The notes under the pieces: generated by a model
What the model was told of the DNA's origin: nothing
Database searches by the model: none
Seen by the model: only the letters and a program-made list of their open reading frames with translations
Program-made: the position numbers and the translations under genes
From: Bagarius yarrelli
Taxonomy: Eukaryota > Chordata > Actinopteri > Siluriformes > Sisoridae
NCBI GenBank assembly: GCA_005784505.1
Contig: VCAZ01000276.1
Span: 110,646 to 174,645, forward strand
Direction of reading: 5' to 3'
DNA: 64,000 nt
In this document: piece by piece, positions 1-11,007 of the stretch
Numbering within the stretch: the first letter of the stretch is position 1
Layout of the letters: each line of letters begins with the position of its first letter

Positions 1-3000
1 ATGTAGGAGTGTGTAAGACTGTGTAGTGTGTTGAATGTAGTGTGTAGACTGTGTGTGTTGAAGGTGCTGTGGTAGTGTGTTTGACTGTGTAGTGTGTTGA
101 ATAGTAGTGTAAGACTCTGTGTGTTGAAGAGGAGTGTGGTAAGACTGTGTAAGAGTGTGTTGAAGACTGTGTTGAATGTAGGAGTGTGTAAGACTCTGTG
201 TGTGTAGTGTGTTGAATGTAGGAGTGTGTAAGACTGGACTGCTGTAGTGTGTGTGTGGAGTGTTGTAAGACTGTAGTGAGTGTGTAAGAGTGTGGTACTG
301 TGTAGTGTGTTGAAGACTGTAGGAGTGTGTTGAGTAACTGTGTAGTGTGTAATGAAACTGTAACTGTAGTGTGTTGAATGTAGGAGTGTGTGTAAGACCT
401 CTGTAGTGTGTTGAATGTAGGAGTGTGTGTGTAGTGTGTCAACTGTAGTGATGTGTAAGTGTGTGTAAGACTTTGTGTTGAATGTGTAGGAGTGTGTAAG
501 ACTGTGTAGGTGTGTTGAAGTGTGTAGTAGGAGTGTGTAAGACTCTGTAGTGTGTTGAATGTAGCAGTGTGTAGACTCTGTGTGTGTTGAGTGTGTTGAA
601 TGTAGGAGTGTGTAAGTAAGACTCTGTGTGTGGTGAATGTAGGAGTGTGTAAGACTCTGTGTGTAGAATGTGTGTGTAAGACTCTGTAGTTGGATGTGAA
701 TGTAAGGAGTGTGTAGTGTAGTGTGTTGAATGTAGGAGTGTGTAAGACTGTGTAGTGTGTTGAATGGATGTGTAAAAATGTAGTGTAGTGTGTAAGACTG
801 TAGCTGTGTAGTGTGTGTAAGACTCTGTGTGTGTTGTTAATGTAGGAGTGGTGTAAGACTGTGTAGTGTAAGTTGAGTGTAGAATGAGTGTGTAAGACTC
901 TGTGTGTTGAAGTGTAAGCAGTGTGTGTAAGACTCTGTAGTGTGTTGTTGAATGTAAGCAGTGTGTAAGACTGTGGAGTGTAATGTGTGAATGTAGGAGT
1001 GTGTAATGTAGTGTGTGTGTTTGTTTTAATGTTGTGTAGCTCTGTGTGTTGACTGTAGCTGTAGTGTGTTGAGTGTGTAAGACTGTGTAGTGTGTTGCAA
1101 TGTAGGTGTAAGTGTGTAAGTAGCTGTGTAAGACTCTGTAGTGTGTTTAGGGTGTGCAGCTGTGTGTGTGAAGACTCTGTAGTGTTGAATGTAGCAGTGT
1201 GTAGACTCTGTAGTGTGAATTGAATGTAGGAGTGTGTAAGACTGTGTACTGTGTAGTGTGTTGAATGTAGGAGTGTAAGTAAGTAGCAGTGTAAGACTCT
1301 GTAGTGTGTTGAATGTAGGGAGTGTGTACAGTGTGGGTGAATAAGTACTGTGTAAGTAGGAGTGTGTAAGGACTGTGTAAGTGTGTGTGAATTGTAATGT
1401 GTAGTGTGTAAGACTGTGTAGTGTGTTGAATGTAGCAAGTAAGTGTGTAAGACTGGGTAAGACTGTAGTGTGTTGAATGTAGGAGTGTGTAAGACTGTTG
1501 TAGTGTGTAAGACTCTGTAGTGTGTGTGTAAGACTGTAGGAATGTGTGTAAGACTCTGTGTGTGTGTGAATGTAGGAGTGTGTAAGACTCTGTGTAGTGT
1601 TTGAAATGTGTGTAAGACTGTGTAGTGTGTTGGAATGTGTGTAGTGTGTAAGACTCTGTAGTGTGTTGAATGTAGGAGTGTGTAAGACTGTGTAGTGTGT
1701 TGAATATAGGAGTGTGTGTGAATGTGTGTGGACTCTAGTAGTGTGTAAGTAGGACTCTGTAGTGTGTGTAGTGTGTGTTGAATGTAGGAGTCTGTAAGGC
1801 TGTGTAATGTGTGTGTAAATGTAGCAGTGTGTGTAAAGTACGTGTGTAGTGTGTGTGAATGTAGGAGTGTGTAAGACTGTGTAGTGTGTGTTGTAGGAGT
1901 GTGTAAGACTCCTGTAGTGTGTAGTGTGTTGAAGACTCTGTAGTGTGTTGAATGTAGTGTGTTGAATGTCAGTGTGTAAGACTCTGTAAAAATGTAGTGT
2001 GTGACTCTGTAGTGTGTTATGTAGTGTGTAAATGCAGTGTGTAAGACTCTGTAGTGTGTTGAATGTAGGAGTGTAGCAGTGTGTAAGACTCGTGTGTAGT
2101 GTGTTGAATGTAGGAGTGTGTGTAAGACTCTGTAGTGTGTGAAATGTGAATGTAGCAGTGTGTAGTAGAGTGTGTCAGCTCGTATGTGTGTGTGTTGAAT
2201 GTAGCAGTGTGTAAGACTCTGTAGTGTGTTGAATGTAGCAGGTGTGTAAGACTCTGTAGTGTGTTGAATGTAGCAGTGTGTAAGACTGTGTGTAGTGTGT
2301 TGAATGTAGCAGTGTGTAAGACTCTGTAGTGTGTGTAATGTGTAGTGTGTTTAATGTCAGTGTGTGTCTGTAAGTTGTGTTTATAGTGTGTAGTGTAGAG
2401 TGTGTTAAGACTCTGTATGTGTAGGCTGAGTGTGTAAGGACTCTGTAGTGTGTTGAATGTGTAGTGTGAATGTAGACGTGTGTAGAGGTGTGTGAATTAG
2501 TGTGTAAGACTCTGTAGTGTGTTAAATGTAGGAGTGTGTAAGACTGTGTAGTGTGTTGAATGTAGGAGTGTGTAGGACTGTGTAGTGGGTTGAATTTAAC
2601 TGTAGTGTGTTGAATGTAGCAGTGTGTAAGAGGAGTGTGTACTGTGTAAAGAACTGTGTAGTGTGTTGAATGTAGTAGTGTTGTAATGTAGGGTGTGTAA
2701 GACTGTAGTGTGTAAGACTGTGTGTAGTGTGTTTGTAAATGTAGGAGTGTGTAATGGACTCTGTAGTGTGTTGAGTGTTGGATGTAGCAGTGTGTAAGAC
2801 TCTGTAGTGTGTTGGACTAATGTAGTGTGGTAGCAGATGTGTGTAGGTGGGATGTAACAGTGTGTAAGACTCTGTAGTGTGTTGAATGTAGCAGTGTGTA
2901 AGACTCTGTAGTGTGTTGAATGTAGCAGTGTGTAAGGGTGTGTACTCTGTAGTGTGTTAAATGTAGGAATGTAGTGTGTGTAAGACTCTGTAGTGTGTTG

Positions 3001-4730
3001 AATGTAGCAGTGTGTAAGACTCTGTAGTGTGTTGAATGTAGCAGTGTGTAAGACTCTGTAGTGTGTTGAATGTAGTAGCGTGTAGTGTGTAAGACTCTGT
3101 AGTGTGTGTAGCTTGTAGTGTGTTGAATGTAGCAGTGTGTAAGACTCTGTAGTGTGTTGAATGTAGCAGTGTAAGACTGTAGTGTGTTGAATGTAGCAGT
3201 GTGTAAGACTCTGTAGTGTGTGTGAATGTTGTGAATGTAGCAGTGTGTAAGACTCGGTAGTGTGTAAGTACTGTAGTGTGACTGTGTTGAATGTGTAGCA
3301 GTGTGTAGTAGGAGTGTGTAAGGACTGTAGGTGAAGGTAGAGTGTGTAGGGGACTTGAATGTAGCTGTGTGTAGTGTAGTGTGTTGAATGTAGCAGTGTG
3401 TAAGACTCTGTAGTGTGTTGAATGTAGAATGCCTGTAGTGTGTAAGACTCTGTAGTGTGTTGAATGTAGCAGTGTGTAAGACTGTGTGTGTGTGAATGTA
3501 GGTGTAGTGTGTAAGACTCTGTAGTGTGTTTGAATGTAGCAGTGTGTTGAAGACTGTGTGTAGCTGTTAGTGTGTTGAGTGTAGTGTGTAAGACTGTGAG
3601 TGTGTGTGAATGTAGTGTGTAAACTCTGTAGTGGTGTAAGTAGGAGTGTGTAGACTCTGTAGTGTGTTGAATGTAGCTCTGTAGTGTGTTGAATGTAGTT
3701 GAGTGGTGTAAGTAACAGTGTGTAAGACTGTGTAGTGTGTTGAATGTAGCTAGGAGTGTGTAGGACTCTGTGTAGTGTGTGTTGAATGTAGTCAGTGTGT
3801 GTAAGACTCTGTAGTGTGTTGTTGAATGTAAACAGTGTGTAAGACTCTGTGTAGTGTGTTGTGAGTGTGTGATGTAGCGAGTGTGTAAGTAGTGGTGTAA
3901 GACTCTGTGTAGTGTGTTGTTGAATGTAGCAGTGTGTAAGACTCTGTAGTGTGTTGAGTAGCAGTGTGTAAGACTCTGTAGTGTGTTTGAATGTAGCAGT
4001 GTGTAAGACTCTGTAGTGTGTGAAGACTTGTAGTGTAAGTTGAATGTGTGTGTAGTGACTGTGTGTGTGTGAAGACTCTGTAGTGTGTGAATGTAGCAGT
4101 GTGTGTGTTGACTGTAAAGTGTGTGTGTAAGTGTGTAAGACTGTGTAGTGTGTTGAATGTAGCAGTGTGTAGGTGTTGAATGTAGCAGAAGACTCTGTGT
4201 AGTGTGTTGAATGTAGCAGTGTGTAAGAATAGCAAGAGGTAGTGTGTAAGTACTCTGTGTAGTGTGTTGAATGTAGCAGTGTGTAAGACTGTGTAGTGTG
4301 TTGAATGTAGGAGTGTGTAAGACTCTGTAGTGTGTTGAATGTAGCAGTGTAGTGTGTTAGAGGGTGTGTAAGACTCTGTAGTGTGTGTGAAGTGTAGTAG
4401 CGTGATGTAAGTGTGTAGTGATGTTGAACAGTGTGTAAGACTGTAGTGATGTTGAGTGTAGGCTGTAGTGTGTTGAATGTAGCAGTGTGTGTAAGACTCT
4501 GTGTGTTGAGTGTGTTAAGATGTAGGAAGTGTAAGTGTGTAAGTAGGACTCTGTAGTGTGTTGAATGTAGCAGTGTGTAAGACTGTGTAGTGTGTTGAAT
4601 GTAGCAGTGTGTAAGACTGTGTAGTGTGTTGAATGTAGCAGTGTGTAAGACTGTGTAGTGTGTTGAATGTAGTGTGTGTAGAAGTGTAGTGTGTGCAGAG
4701 GAGGTGTAAGAATCATGTAGTTAGTGTGTA
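1..4730. repeat. 34-bp minisatellite array (TG-rich) in a prkcz intron
   Basis: A near-continuous tandem array with a unit of about 34 bp, built from TGTAGTGTGTTGAATG followed by TAGCAGTGTGTAAGACTC. Copies at about 2200-4700 are fairly regular; those at 1-2200 carry many small insertions and deletions. It lies upstream of the first visible prkcz exon on the same strand, so it is inferred to be intronic. Open frames through it on the minus strand (3792-4235, 4357-4700) are His/Thr-rich translations of the repeat and are not genes. Confidence 0.93.
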
Positions 4731-4734
4731 AGCG

Positions 4735-5042
4735 TGAGATTGTGTGTAGGAATGAGAGATAGAATTTCCAGAGGAGAGAGAAAGAGGCCAGTCTAATGCG
4801 ACCCAGGTATGAGCTAACTCGTTGCACTGAAACAGAGCCTATTGCGCCAGTCAGGAACTTAGGTAGACAAATAGGGTCATCACCAAACAGTGACCCGACA
4901 GTCATGGTCGCGTTGGAATCTCCTTCCCATAGTGTCATACTGCGGCTCGAGTTTATGTATGTGACTTCGGTTCAGCTCGGCGTGTCACGTAGCTATACCA
5001 CCAGCATCTCCCTCCGCACTTCAGGCTGAAGCCTGCTTACCT
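4735..5042. other. Non-repetitive island between minisatellite and microsatellite
   Basis: About 300 bp of mixed-composition, CpG-containing sequence between the 34-bp minisatellite and a TG microsatellite. It is open on the plus strand at 4796-5029 (77 codons) and, in part, on the minus strand, but I recognise no family and see no splice-site pair that would join it to prkcz. It may be ordinary intron or the remnant of a dispersed element. Confidence 0.35.
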
Positions 5043-5082
5043 TTTCTGTGTGTGTGTGTGTGTGTGTGTGTTTGTGAGACAG

Positions 5083-5214
5083 AAGGCTTACTGTGGACAT
5101 TGCAGTGAAAGGATATGGGGTCTGGGGAGTCAGGGATACAAGTGTATAAACTGCCACCTGCTGGTTCATAAACGCTGTTATAAACTCGTCCCTCTGAGCT
5201 GTCATAGGCATATG
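5083..5214 (+). CDS. prkcz: prkcz exon: second half of C1 domain
   Basis: 44 codons, phase 0 to 0. The acceptor is gagacag at 5076-5082 and the donor is GTGAGT at 5215. It encodes the zinc-binding Cys/His core of the atypical C1 domain (KAYCGHCSERIWG, CINC, VHKRC, LSC), ending HRHM as in vertebrate PRKCZ. The first C1 His and flanking residues belong to an upstream exon not in the window. The acceptor sits directly after a TG microsatellite, so its pyrimidine tract is weak. Confidence 0.95.
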
Positions 5215-5427
5215 GTGAGTAATACTACACACACACACACACTATCTGTATATACACACTACATGCACTACAAACACACACAATGCGCACACTGGCTTTC
5301 AAATTCTATCTGTTTCTGTCACTCTTTCTTTCTCTTTGTTGCTTTTTCTTTCTTTCTGTAATTCTCTCTTTCTGCCTCTTTTTATCTCTCTATATCTTTC
5401 CCACCATCCACCTGTCCGACTCTGTAG

Positions 5428-5533
5428 GATCCAGTCATGCCATCCCAGGAGCCGATGGTTGATGAAAGAGGAGAAGAAGAGGAAGTGGAGCTTCCCCCCG
5501 AGGACACAGAGGACACCGAGGACATTGACAGAA
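5428..5533 (+). CDS. prkcz: prkcz exon: acidic hinge after C1
   Basis: 35 codons plus one base. The acceptor is tctgtag and the donor is GTAGGA at 5534. It opens DPVMPSQEP, matching the DSVMPSQEP of human PRKCZ, then runs into a strongly acidic stretch (GEEEEVELPPEDTEDTED) that is longer than I recall in the human hinge. Splitting the last codon A|TA joins it in frame to the next exon to give DRIALL. Confidence 0.9.
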
Positions 5534-5544
5534 GTAGGACTCCT

Positions 5545-5594
<50 letters not shown>

Positions 5595-5911
5595 TTCTGA
5601 CCCAGATCAGAGAGATGCTTCTCTATTTATGTGACAGTGTGTGCTGCCACCTACTGGATACAAGCACACACACACACACACACACACACAAACATGCACA
5701 TAGAGTGGTCTTGGTTATTACACATTTGCCTTTTTCTCTGTGTCGCTTCTGTCTGTATTTCTCCTCTCTCTGTTTGTATCTTTCCTTTCTCTGTCTCTGT
5801 CTGTCTCTTTTCTATGTATGTGTCTCCTGTCTGTTACTCTTCTTTCTGTATTTCCTGTCTGTCTCTCACTCTAACTCATTCTGCCTATCTCTCCTCTCTG
5901 TCTCTCTGCAG

Positions 5912-5964
5912 TAGCGTTGCTGCCCCACAGTCGGACAGTGGAAAAAGCTGAAGATGTTCCTCAG
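5912..5964 (+). CDS. prkcz: prkcz exon: hinge, short exon
   Basis: 53 bp (2 bases plus 17 codons) between tctctgcag and GTGATC. It encodes ALLPHSRTVEKAEDVPQ, in the position of the human segment IAYISSSRKHDSIKDDSEDL just before the kinase domain. It is poorly conserved in residues but right in length order, phase and location. Confidence 0.85.
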
Positions 5965-6064
5965 GTGATCTCTTTCTCTCTCTTTTCTTTTCTTTTTCTT
6001 TTTCCTTTTCGTTCTCTCTCTCTCTCTTTTTTATGTGCACTAACTTAACTGGGTTTCGTTGTTC

Positions 6065-7215
6065 AGTGATCAGAGTGCAGGACTCAGAGTTTGGGGTTTA
6101 GGGTTGGCGTTTCAGAGTTCAGGAATCAGTGTTTAGGGTTCAGAGTTTCTGTGTTTAGAGTTCAGGGTTCTGGGTTTAGGATTTTGGTGTTCAGGATTTA
6201 GAGTTAAGGGTTTCTGTGTTCAGATTTCAGTATTCAGGGTTTCAGTGTTTAAGTTCAGGGTTCAGTTTTTGGGGCACAGAGTTTCAGGGGTTCAGGGTTT
6301 AGAGTTCAAGTTTAGAAATCAGGGTTTTCGTGTTTAGAGTTTAGGGTTTGACTTCAGCATTCGTGTGTTCAGGGTTCAGGGTTTTGAGGTTTATGGTTTA
6401 AAGTACTGGGTTTTTCTGATCAGCATTCAGGCTACAGGGTTCATGGTGTTGATGTTTAGGGTTCAGAGTTTAGCGTTTAGGGTTTTGGTGTTTAGAGTTC
6501 AGAGTTTAGTATTTTAGTGTTCAGCATTTAGGGATCTGGATACAGAGTTCAGGGTTTTGTTTAGAGTTTAGGGATTTCATATTTGGGGTTCATAGTTCAC
6601 GGTTGGTGTTAGGGGTTCAGGGTTTAGAGTTAAGTGTTTCAGGGGTTCAGGCTTCAGAGTTCAGGTTTCATGGTTCAGAGTTTTTCAAAAAATTCAGTGT
6701 TCAGAATTCAGGGTTCAGGATTAAATGTTTAATGTTTCGAGGTTCAGGGTTTAAAGTTCAGGGTTCGGGGTTTAGGCTTCAGGGTATCAGTGTTCAAAGT
6801 TCAGGGTTTTGGTATTTAGGGTTCAAAGTTAAGGGTTTTGTTGTTCAGGGTTCAGATTTCGTGGATTTGGTGTTCAGGGTTTCGTGTTCAGGCGTTCAGA
6901 GTACAGGGTTTAAATAGTTCAGGGTTTAGAGTTCAGGGTCTCTGGGGTTCAGGGTTTAAAGTTCAGGGAGTAGGGTTCATGGTTCAAAGTTCAGGATTTT
7001 GGTTTCCGGGTTGAGGGTTTGGGTTAATAATTCCGGGGTTGGGTTTTTTGGGTTTCAGAGTTCAGGGTTTATGGTTTTGGGGGTTCAGAATTTAGGGTTT
7101 TGGGGGTTTTGTGATAAGGGTTCAGGGTTTAGCGTTTATAGTTCAGGGTTCAGACTTTAGGGTTTAGGATTTGGGAGTTCAGAGTTCGGGCTTTAGACTT
7201 AAGGTTAGGGTTAGG
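6065..7215. repeat. Heptamer telomere-like degenerate array
   Basis: About 1.15 kb of degenerate 6-7 bp repeats of the form GGTTCAG, AGTTTAG and GGTTTAG, with occasional true TTAGGG and TTTAGGG words (for example 7207-7225). It fills the intron between the 5912 and 7275 exons. Its drift suggests an old interstitial array rather than a recent telomere insertion. Confidence 0.88.
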
Positions 7216-7274
7216 GCAACTCTCTGTTCCACCTTCTAATCTGGAGTGTGTGTATGTGTGTGTATTAAATTCAG

Positions 7275-7454
7275 GGCGTAGTGGATGGGATAGACAAGCT
7301 GCAGATATCAGAGACTTTGACTTTGTCTGATTTCGATTTGATGCGTGTTATTGGACGAGGAAGTTACGCTAAAGTGCTGCTGGTGCGTCTAAAGAAGAAT
7401 GAACATGTTTACGCCATGAAAGTGGTGAAGAAGGAGCTGGTGCACGATGATGAG
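7275..7454 (+). CDS. prkcz: prkcz exon: start of kinase domain, ATP-binding loop and catalytic Lys
   Basis: 60 codons, phase 0 to 0, between aaattcag and GTGAGA. It contains DFDLMRVIGRGSYAKVLLV (glycine-rich loop) and VYAMKVVKKELVHDDE with the ATP-anchoring lysine in AMK. Nearly identical to human PRKCZ through the whole stretch. The reading frame continues past the donor to a stop at 7500 but that is intron. Confidence 0.97.
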
Positions 7455-7555
7455 GTGAGAGGAAACATCTGGAAGTGCAAAACATCAGCTATTAAACTTT
7501 AATTAAACACTCATAAAAAGAGAAATAAAACTGACACTTCAGCTCAATTTTCTAA

Positions 7556-7866
7556 CATCATCACACACACTTTAGCTCGACTGTTTAACATCATCACACA
7601 CACACTTCAGCTCGACGCTATAACATCACACACACTTCAGCTCAATTTTCTAACATCATCACACACACTTCAGCTCGACTGTTTAATATCACATACTCCA
7701 GCCCGACTTTTTAACATCACACACACTTCAGACCGACTTTTTAACATCACACAGACTTCAGACTTGACCGTTTTAACATCACTTGACCGTTTACATCACA
7801 CAGACTTCAGCTCGACTCTCTAACATCATCACACACACTTCAGCCCGACTCCCTAACATCATAACA
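7556..7866. repeat. 30/33-bp minisatellite, left block
   Basis: About ten copies of the unit containing TTCAGCTCGACTCTCTAACA plus TCATCACACACAC. The same family resumes at about 11008 and runs to 16060, so this block and the large array are two parts of one array, separated by the L2 LINE and other dispersed sequence at 7868-10996. Confidence 0.92.
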
Positions 7867-7867
7867 C

Positions 7868-9870
7868 ATACTTACATTTACAGCATTTAGCTGACGCTCT
7901 TGTCCCGAGCGACGCACAAGGAGTAGAGAGGCAGACCTACCTTGTGTCTTAGGGGATGGGGGAACAAGCCAAGCAGTACTTGTGGATCTGAGAGAGCGTG
8001 GTGCTATGCAAGGAGTTATAAGTGTTTGTAGGTAGGAGGGTGCAGCTCCATTTCTGGCTTTGTAGGCAAGCATCAGTGTTTTGCATCAGTGCAGCTACTG
8101 GGAGCCAATGGAGGGAGCGCAGCAGTGGAGCGGTGTGTGAAAACTTTGGTAGATTAAAAACAACACGTGCAGCTGCATTCTGAATCATCTGCAGAGGACG
8201 AATTGCACTCAGAGGCAGGCCTGCCAGGAGCGAGTTGCAGTAGTCTAGTTTAGAAATTACAAGAGACTGCACAAGCAACTGAGTGGCCTGAGTGGGTAAG
8301 AAAGGTCGAACCCTCCGGATGTTATGCAGGATAAACCTGCAGAAATGTGTTATGTTGGCAACATGTAAGGAAAAGGATAATTGATTGTCCATAGTTACCC
8401 CAAGGGCAACTGGTCGAAAAGGAAATTTGCAAATTGTCCAGGGTGATTGCAAGATCCTGGCATGGTGGATAGATGGTAGGATTGCATGACAGGATGACTT
8501 GTTGAACCTCTTCTGATCCTAAGGTGGAAAAATAAGACAGTAAAGGAGAAGACAAGACATGAGTGGAAATTTTAAGGTTACCTGAAGAGGTGGTAAAAGT
8601 CTTGCAGATTTGCTTAGTCTTTTAATCATAGAAGGAAGTAAAGTCCTCTGCAGACAGAAAGGGTGGAGTAGGGGGAGCTGGAGGTATGAGTAGTGATGAG
8701 AAGATTTTGTGAAGCTTGCAAGGGTCAATAGCTGAAGCTTCAAGTTTTTCCTTGTAAAAGGTAGTCTTGGCAGAAGTCACATCTGAAGAGAACTTCGACA
8801 GAAGAGCACGGTAGGTGGCAAGATCAGTGTTAAGATGTGATTTCATCTATCTTCTCTCTGCTGATCTCAGTTCTCAGCGGTTGTTGCGTAACACATCCGA
8901 CAGCCAAGGAGCAGGACACAAAAAGTCTTCCTAGGTTTGGTAGACAGAGGACAAAGAAAGTCTATGGTTAAGGAAAGTGATGGCAAAAAAATGTCAGTGG
9001 CTGAATCTAAGGGTAGAGAGGAAAAAGAGTCATGGTCAGGACGGGAGGAAAGGGTGGTAGAAGCCACCAACGAAGGAGAGATAGAGTGGAAATTGAGACG
9101 GGTTAAAGAGAGGGTCTGGTAGTTAGTTTTAGAAAGACTAGGAATAGAAAGATTGAACGATACCAAGTGATGATCAGAGGTGTGAAGAGGGGTAGAAGAC
9201 ATGTCCGTGAGTGAGGAAGGACGTGTGAAAACCAAATTCAGGACATTTTCCTCCCTTGTGTGCGGGAGCTGTTGAAGTAAAGGAGAAGGAGTCCATCAAA
9301 GGCAGAAAGCAGGAGGAGTGGAGCTTGTCTGACGGCAGGTTGAAGTCCCAGAGTACCATCAAGGGGATACCATCAGTAGGGAAGGCACTAAGAAGAGTTT
9401 CCCAGAGGACCAGGAGGGCGGTAGATGACGATGATCAGAATGTTGATTGGAGAAACGACTGAAACTCAAAGGAAGAGATAGTTAAATGAGACATAGGAAG
9501 AGGTGAGAAACACCATCTCCGAGACAACAAAAATACCAGTGCCACCACCCCTGCCCGTTTCTCTAGGTGTATGAGAGAATGCATAGGCAGGGGATAGAGC
9601 AGCTGGAGTAGCGGAATTGGCTTGGGATTATCCATGTCTCAGTGAGCGTAGAGAGTAGAGAGAAGGTAAAGCTGCGATAAAGTCTGCTTTCTTCACAGCA
9701 GACTGGCAGTTCCAGAGCCCACGTACCACCACTGTTTGAGATTGAAACAACAGAGGGGGGTAGATGAGGTTGCTGGAAGAGCGGCGTCTGCTTTGTGGGT
9801 GACTACGCCTGGGCCTGTGCGATGTGACAACAAAAATGGGCGTGCTGTGCATGGCATATTTTAGATAGTT
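7868..9870 (-). mobile_element. L2-clade LINE, internally deleted, minus strand (copy 1)
   Basis: Read on the minus strand from 9870 down: endonuclease-like pieces (RGLWNCQSAVKKADFIAAL near 9700; TPLHTSDHHLVSFNLSIPSL near 9150), the linker before reverse transcriptase (FLSAEDFTSFYD near 8640), the very start of RT (FSTLGSEEVQQVILSCNP near 8490), then the C-terminal RT part (SLVISKLDYCNSLLAGLPLS, FSHTAPLLRSLHWLPVAA) and a 3' tail starting at ACAGCATTTAGCTGACGCTC. The catalytic RT core is missing at about 8465, and frameshifts break the rest. It is a dead copy. Its left edge abuts the 30/33-bp minisatellite. Confidence 0.9.
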
Positions 9871-10126
9871 CATTTCAATTTAATTTTATTTGTTTGGTGC
9901 TTTTTACAATGGTGATTGTCACAAAGCAGCTTTACAATTAAAGAAATTATAAGATAAAAATGAAACAGAAATCAGTTTGTCCCTGATGAGCAACCAGGGG
10001 CGGCGGTGGCAAGGAAAAGACCCCTTGGGATGGAAATAGAAAAAAAAAACCTTGAGAGGAACCAGACTCAACAGAGAACCCATCCTCATTTGGGTGAAAA
10101 ACAGGTGGCAGGAATTATGTAGTTAC

Positions 10127-10170
<44 letters not shown>

Positions 10171-10640
10171 CAACTTAAATCATTAGTCCTTTAAGAACAG
10201 ATTGAACGTCTTTATGACAGAGTGGAAACGTCCTTGTTCACCCTGGTGATGTATCATCCACTGGAGCAGGTCACAGGGAAGGGTCTGACAGGTCCGGGGT
10301 GGAGATGGGGTCTGGATCACCGGCAGCTCTGTTGTGGCATATGTAGCTCAACAGTGAAAGAGAGAGAGAGAGAGAGAGAGAGGAAGACAAAAAAGAAGAA
10401 AAACAGTTAAGTGACATTGTAATCACATCAATACAAAATGCTTGATTAAATAAATAAGTTTTTAAGCTGGACTTAAACACTGAGACTGTGTCTGATTCCC
10501 GAACATACATAGGGAGGTTATAACATAACATAGGGGCTCTGTAAGAAAAGGCTCCGCCCCCTGCTGTAGAGTTTATAATGCGCGGTACTGACAGGCAGCC
10601 TGCATCCTTTGATTAAAGTAGGCGTGGCGGAACGTAAGAC
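9871..10640. mobile_element. Dispersed fish repeat of unknown class
   Basis: Begins with TTCATTTCAATTTAATTTTA and a phrase about CAAAGCAGCTTTACAA, followed by an A-rich run and GAGAGGAACCAGACTCAACA. I recognise this as a type widely scattered in teleost genomes but cannot assign it to a superfamily. A (GT)n tract at about 10129-10169 and a (GA)n tract at 10360-10382 are inside. A second short relative is at 41076-41140. Beyond 10640 to 10996 I see only plain, AT-rich sequence. Confidence 0.5.
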
Positions 10641-11007
10641 ACTAGACACAGAACGTAAGAATCCATTTTCTGCATCATTAAGTGACAAGATAAGTACTAT
10701 TATTTACAGTACTGTTATTAAATAGAGAGTATTACAAGTAAAACATGTGTTAAAACAGTTTAGAATGTCAAACCGCTAGTCACTAGTGACTGTAGCAGAA
10801 AACCATCAGTATATCTCCACAATCCCTGCCCACAATTCACACCTAGAGGGGGACTGAAACTAGGCTGATTAACCGCCTAATGCACAAATCAGCAGCACAG
10901 CCCACAAATTATCCAACTAACAACTCAGTACAACTAATATAATAAAGCAGTACACAAAGTTGCAATCCTGCCTGACCAGCAGAGAAGACGTTTAGGATGA
11001 AAACTAA

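Noticed and set aside
3792..4938. His/Thr-rich minus-strand frames
   Set aside because: Translation of the 34-bp minisatellite; no splice sites, start context or family.
7455..7502. Extension of the kinase exon to the stop at 7500
   Set aside because: GTGAGA donor at 7455 and perfect match to the family up to HDDE; what follows has no similarity.
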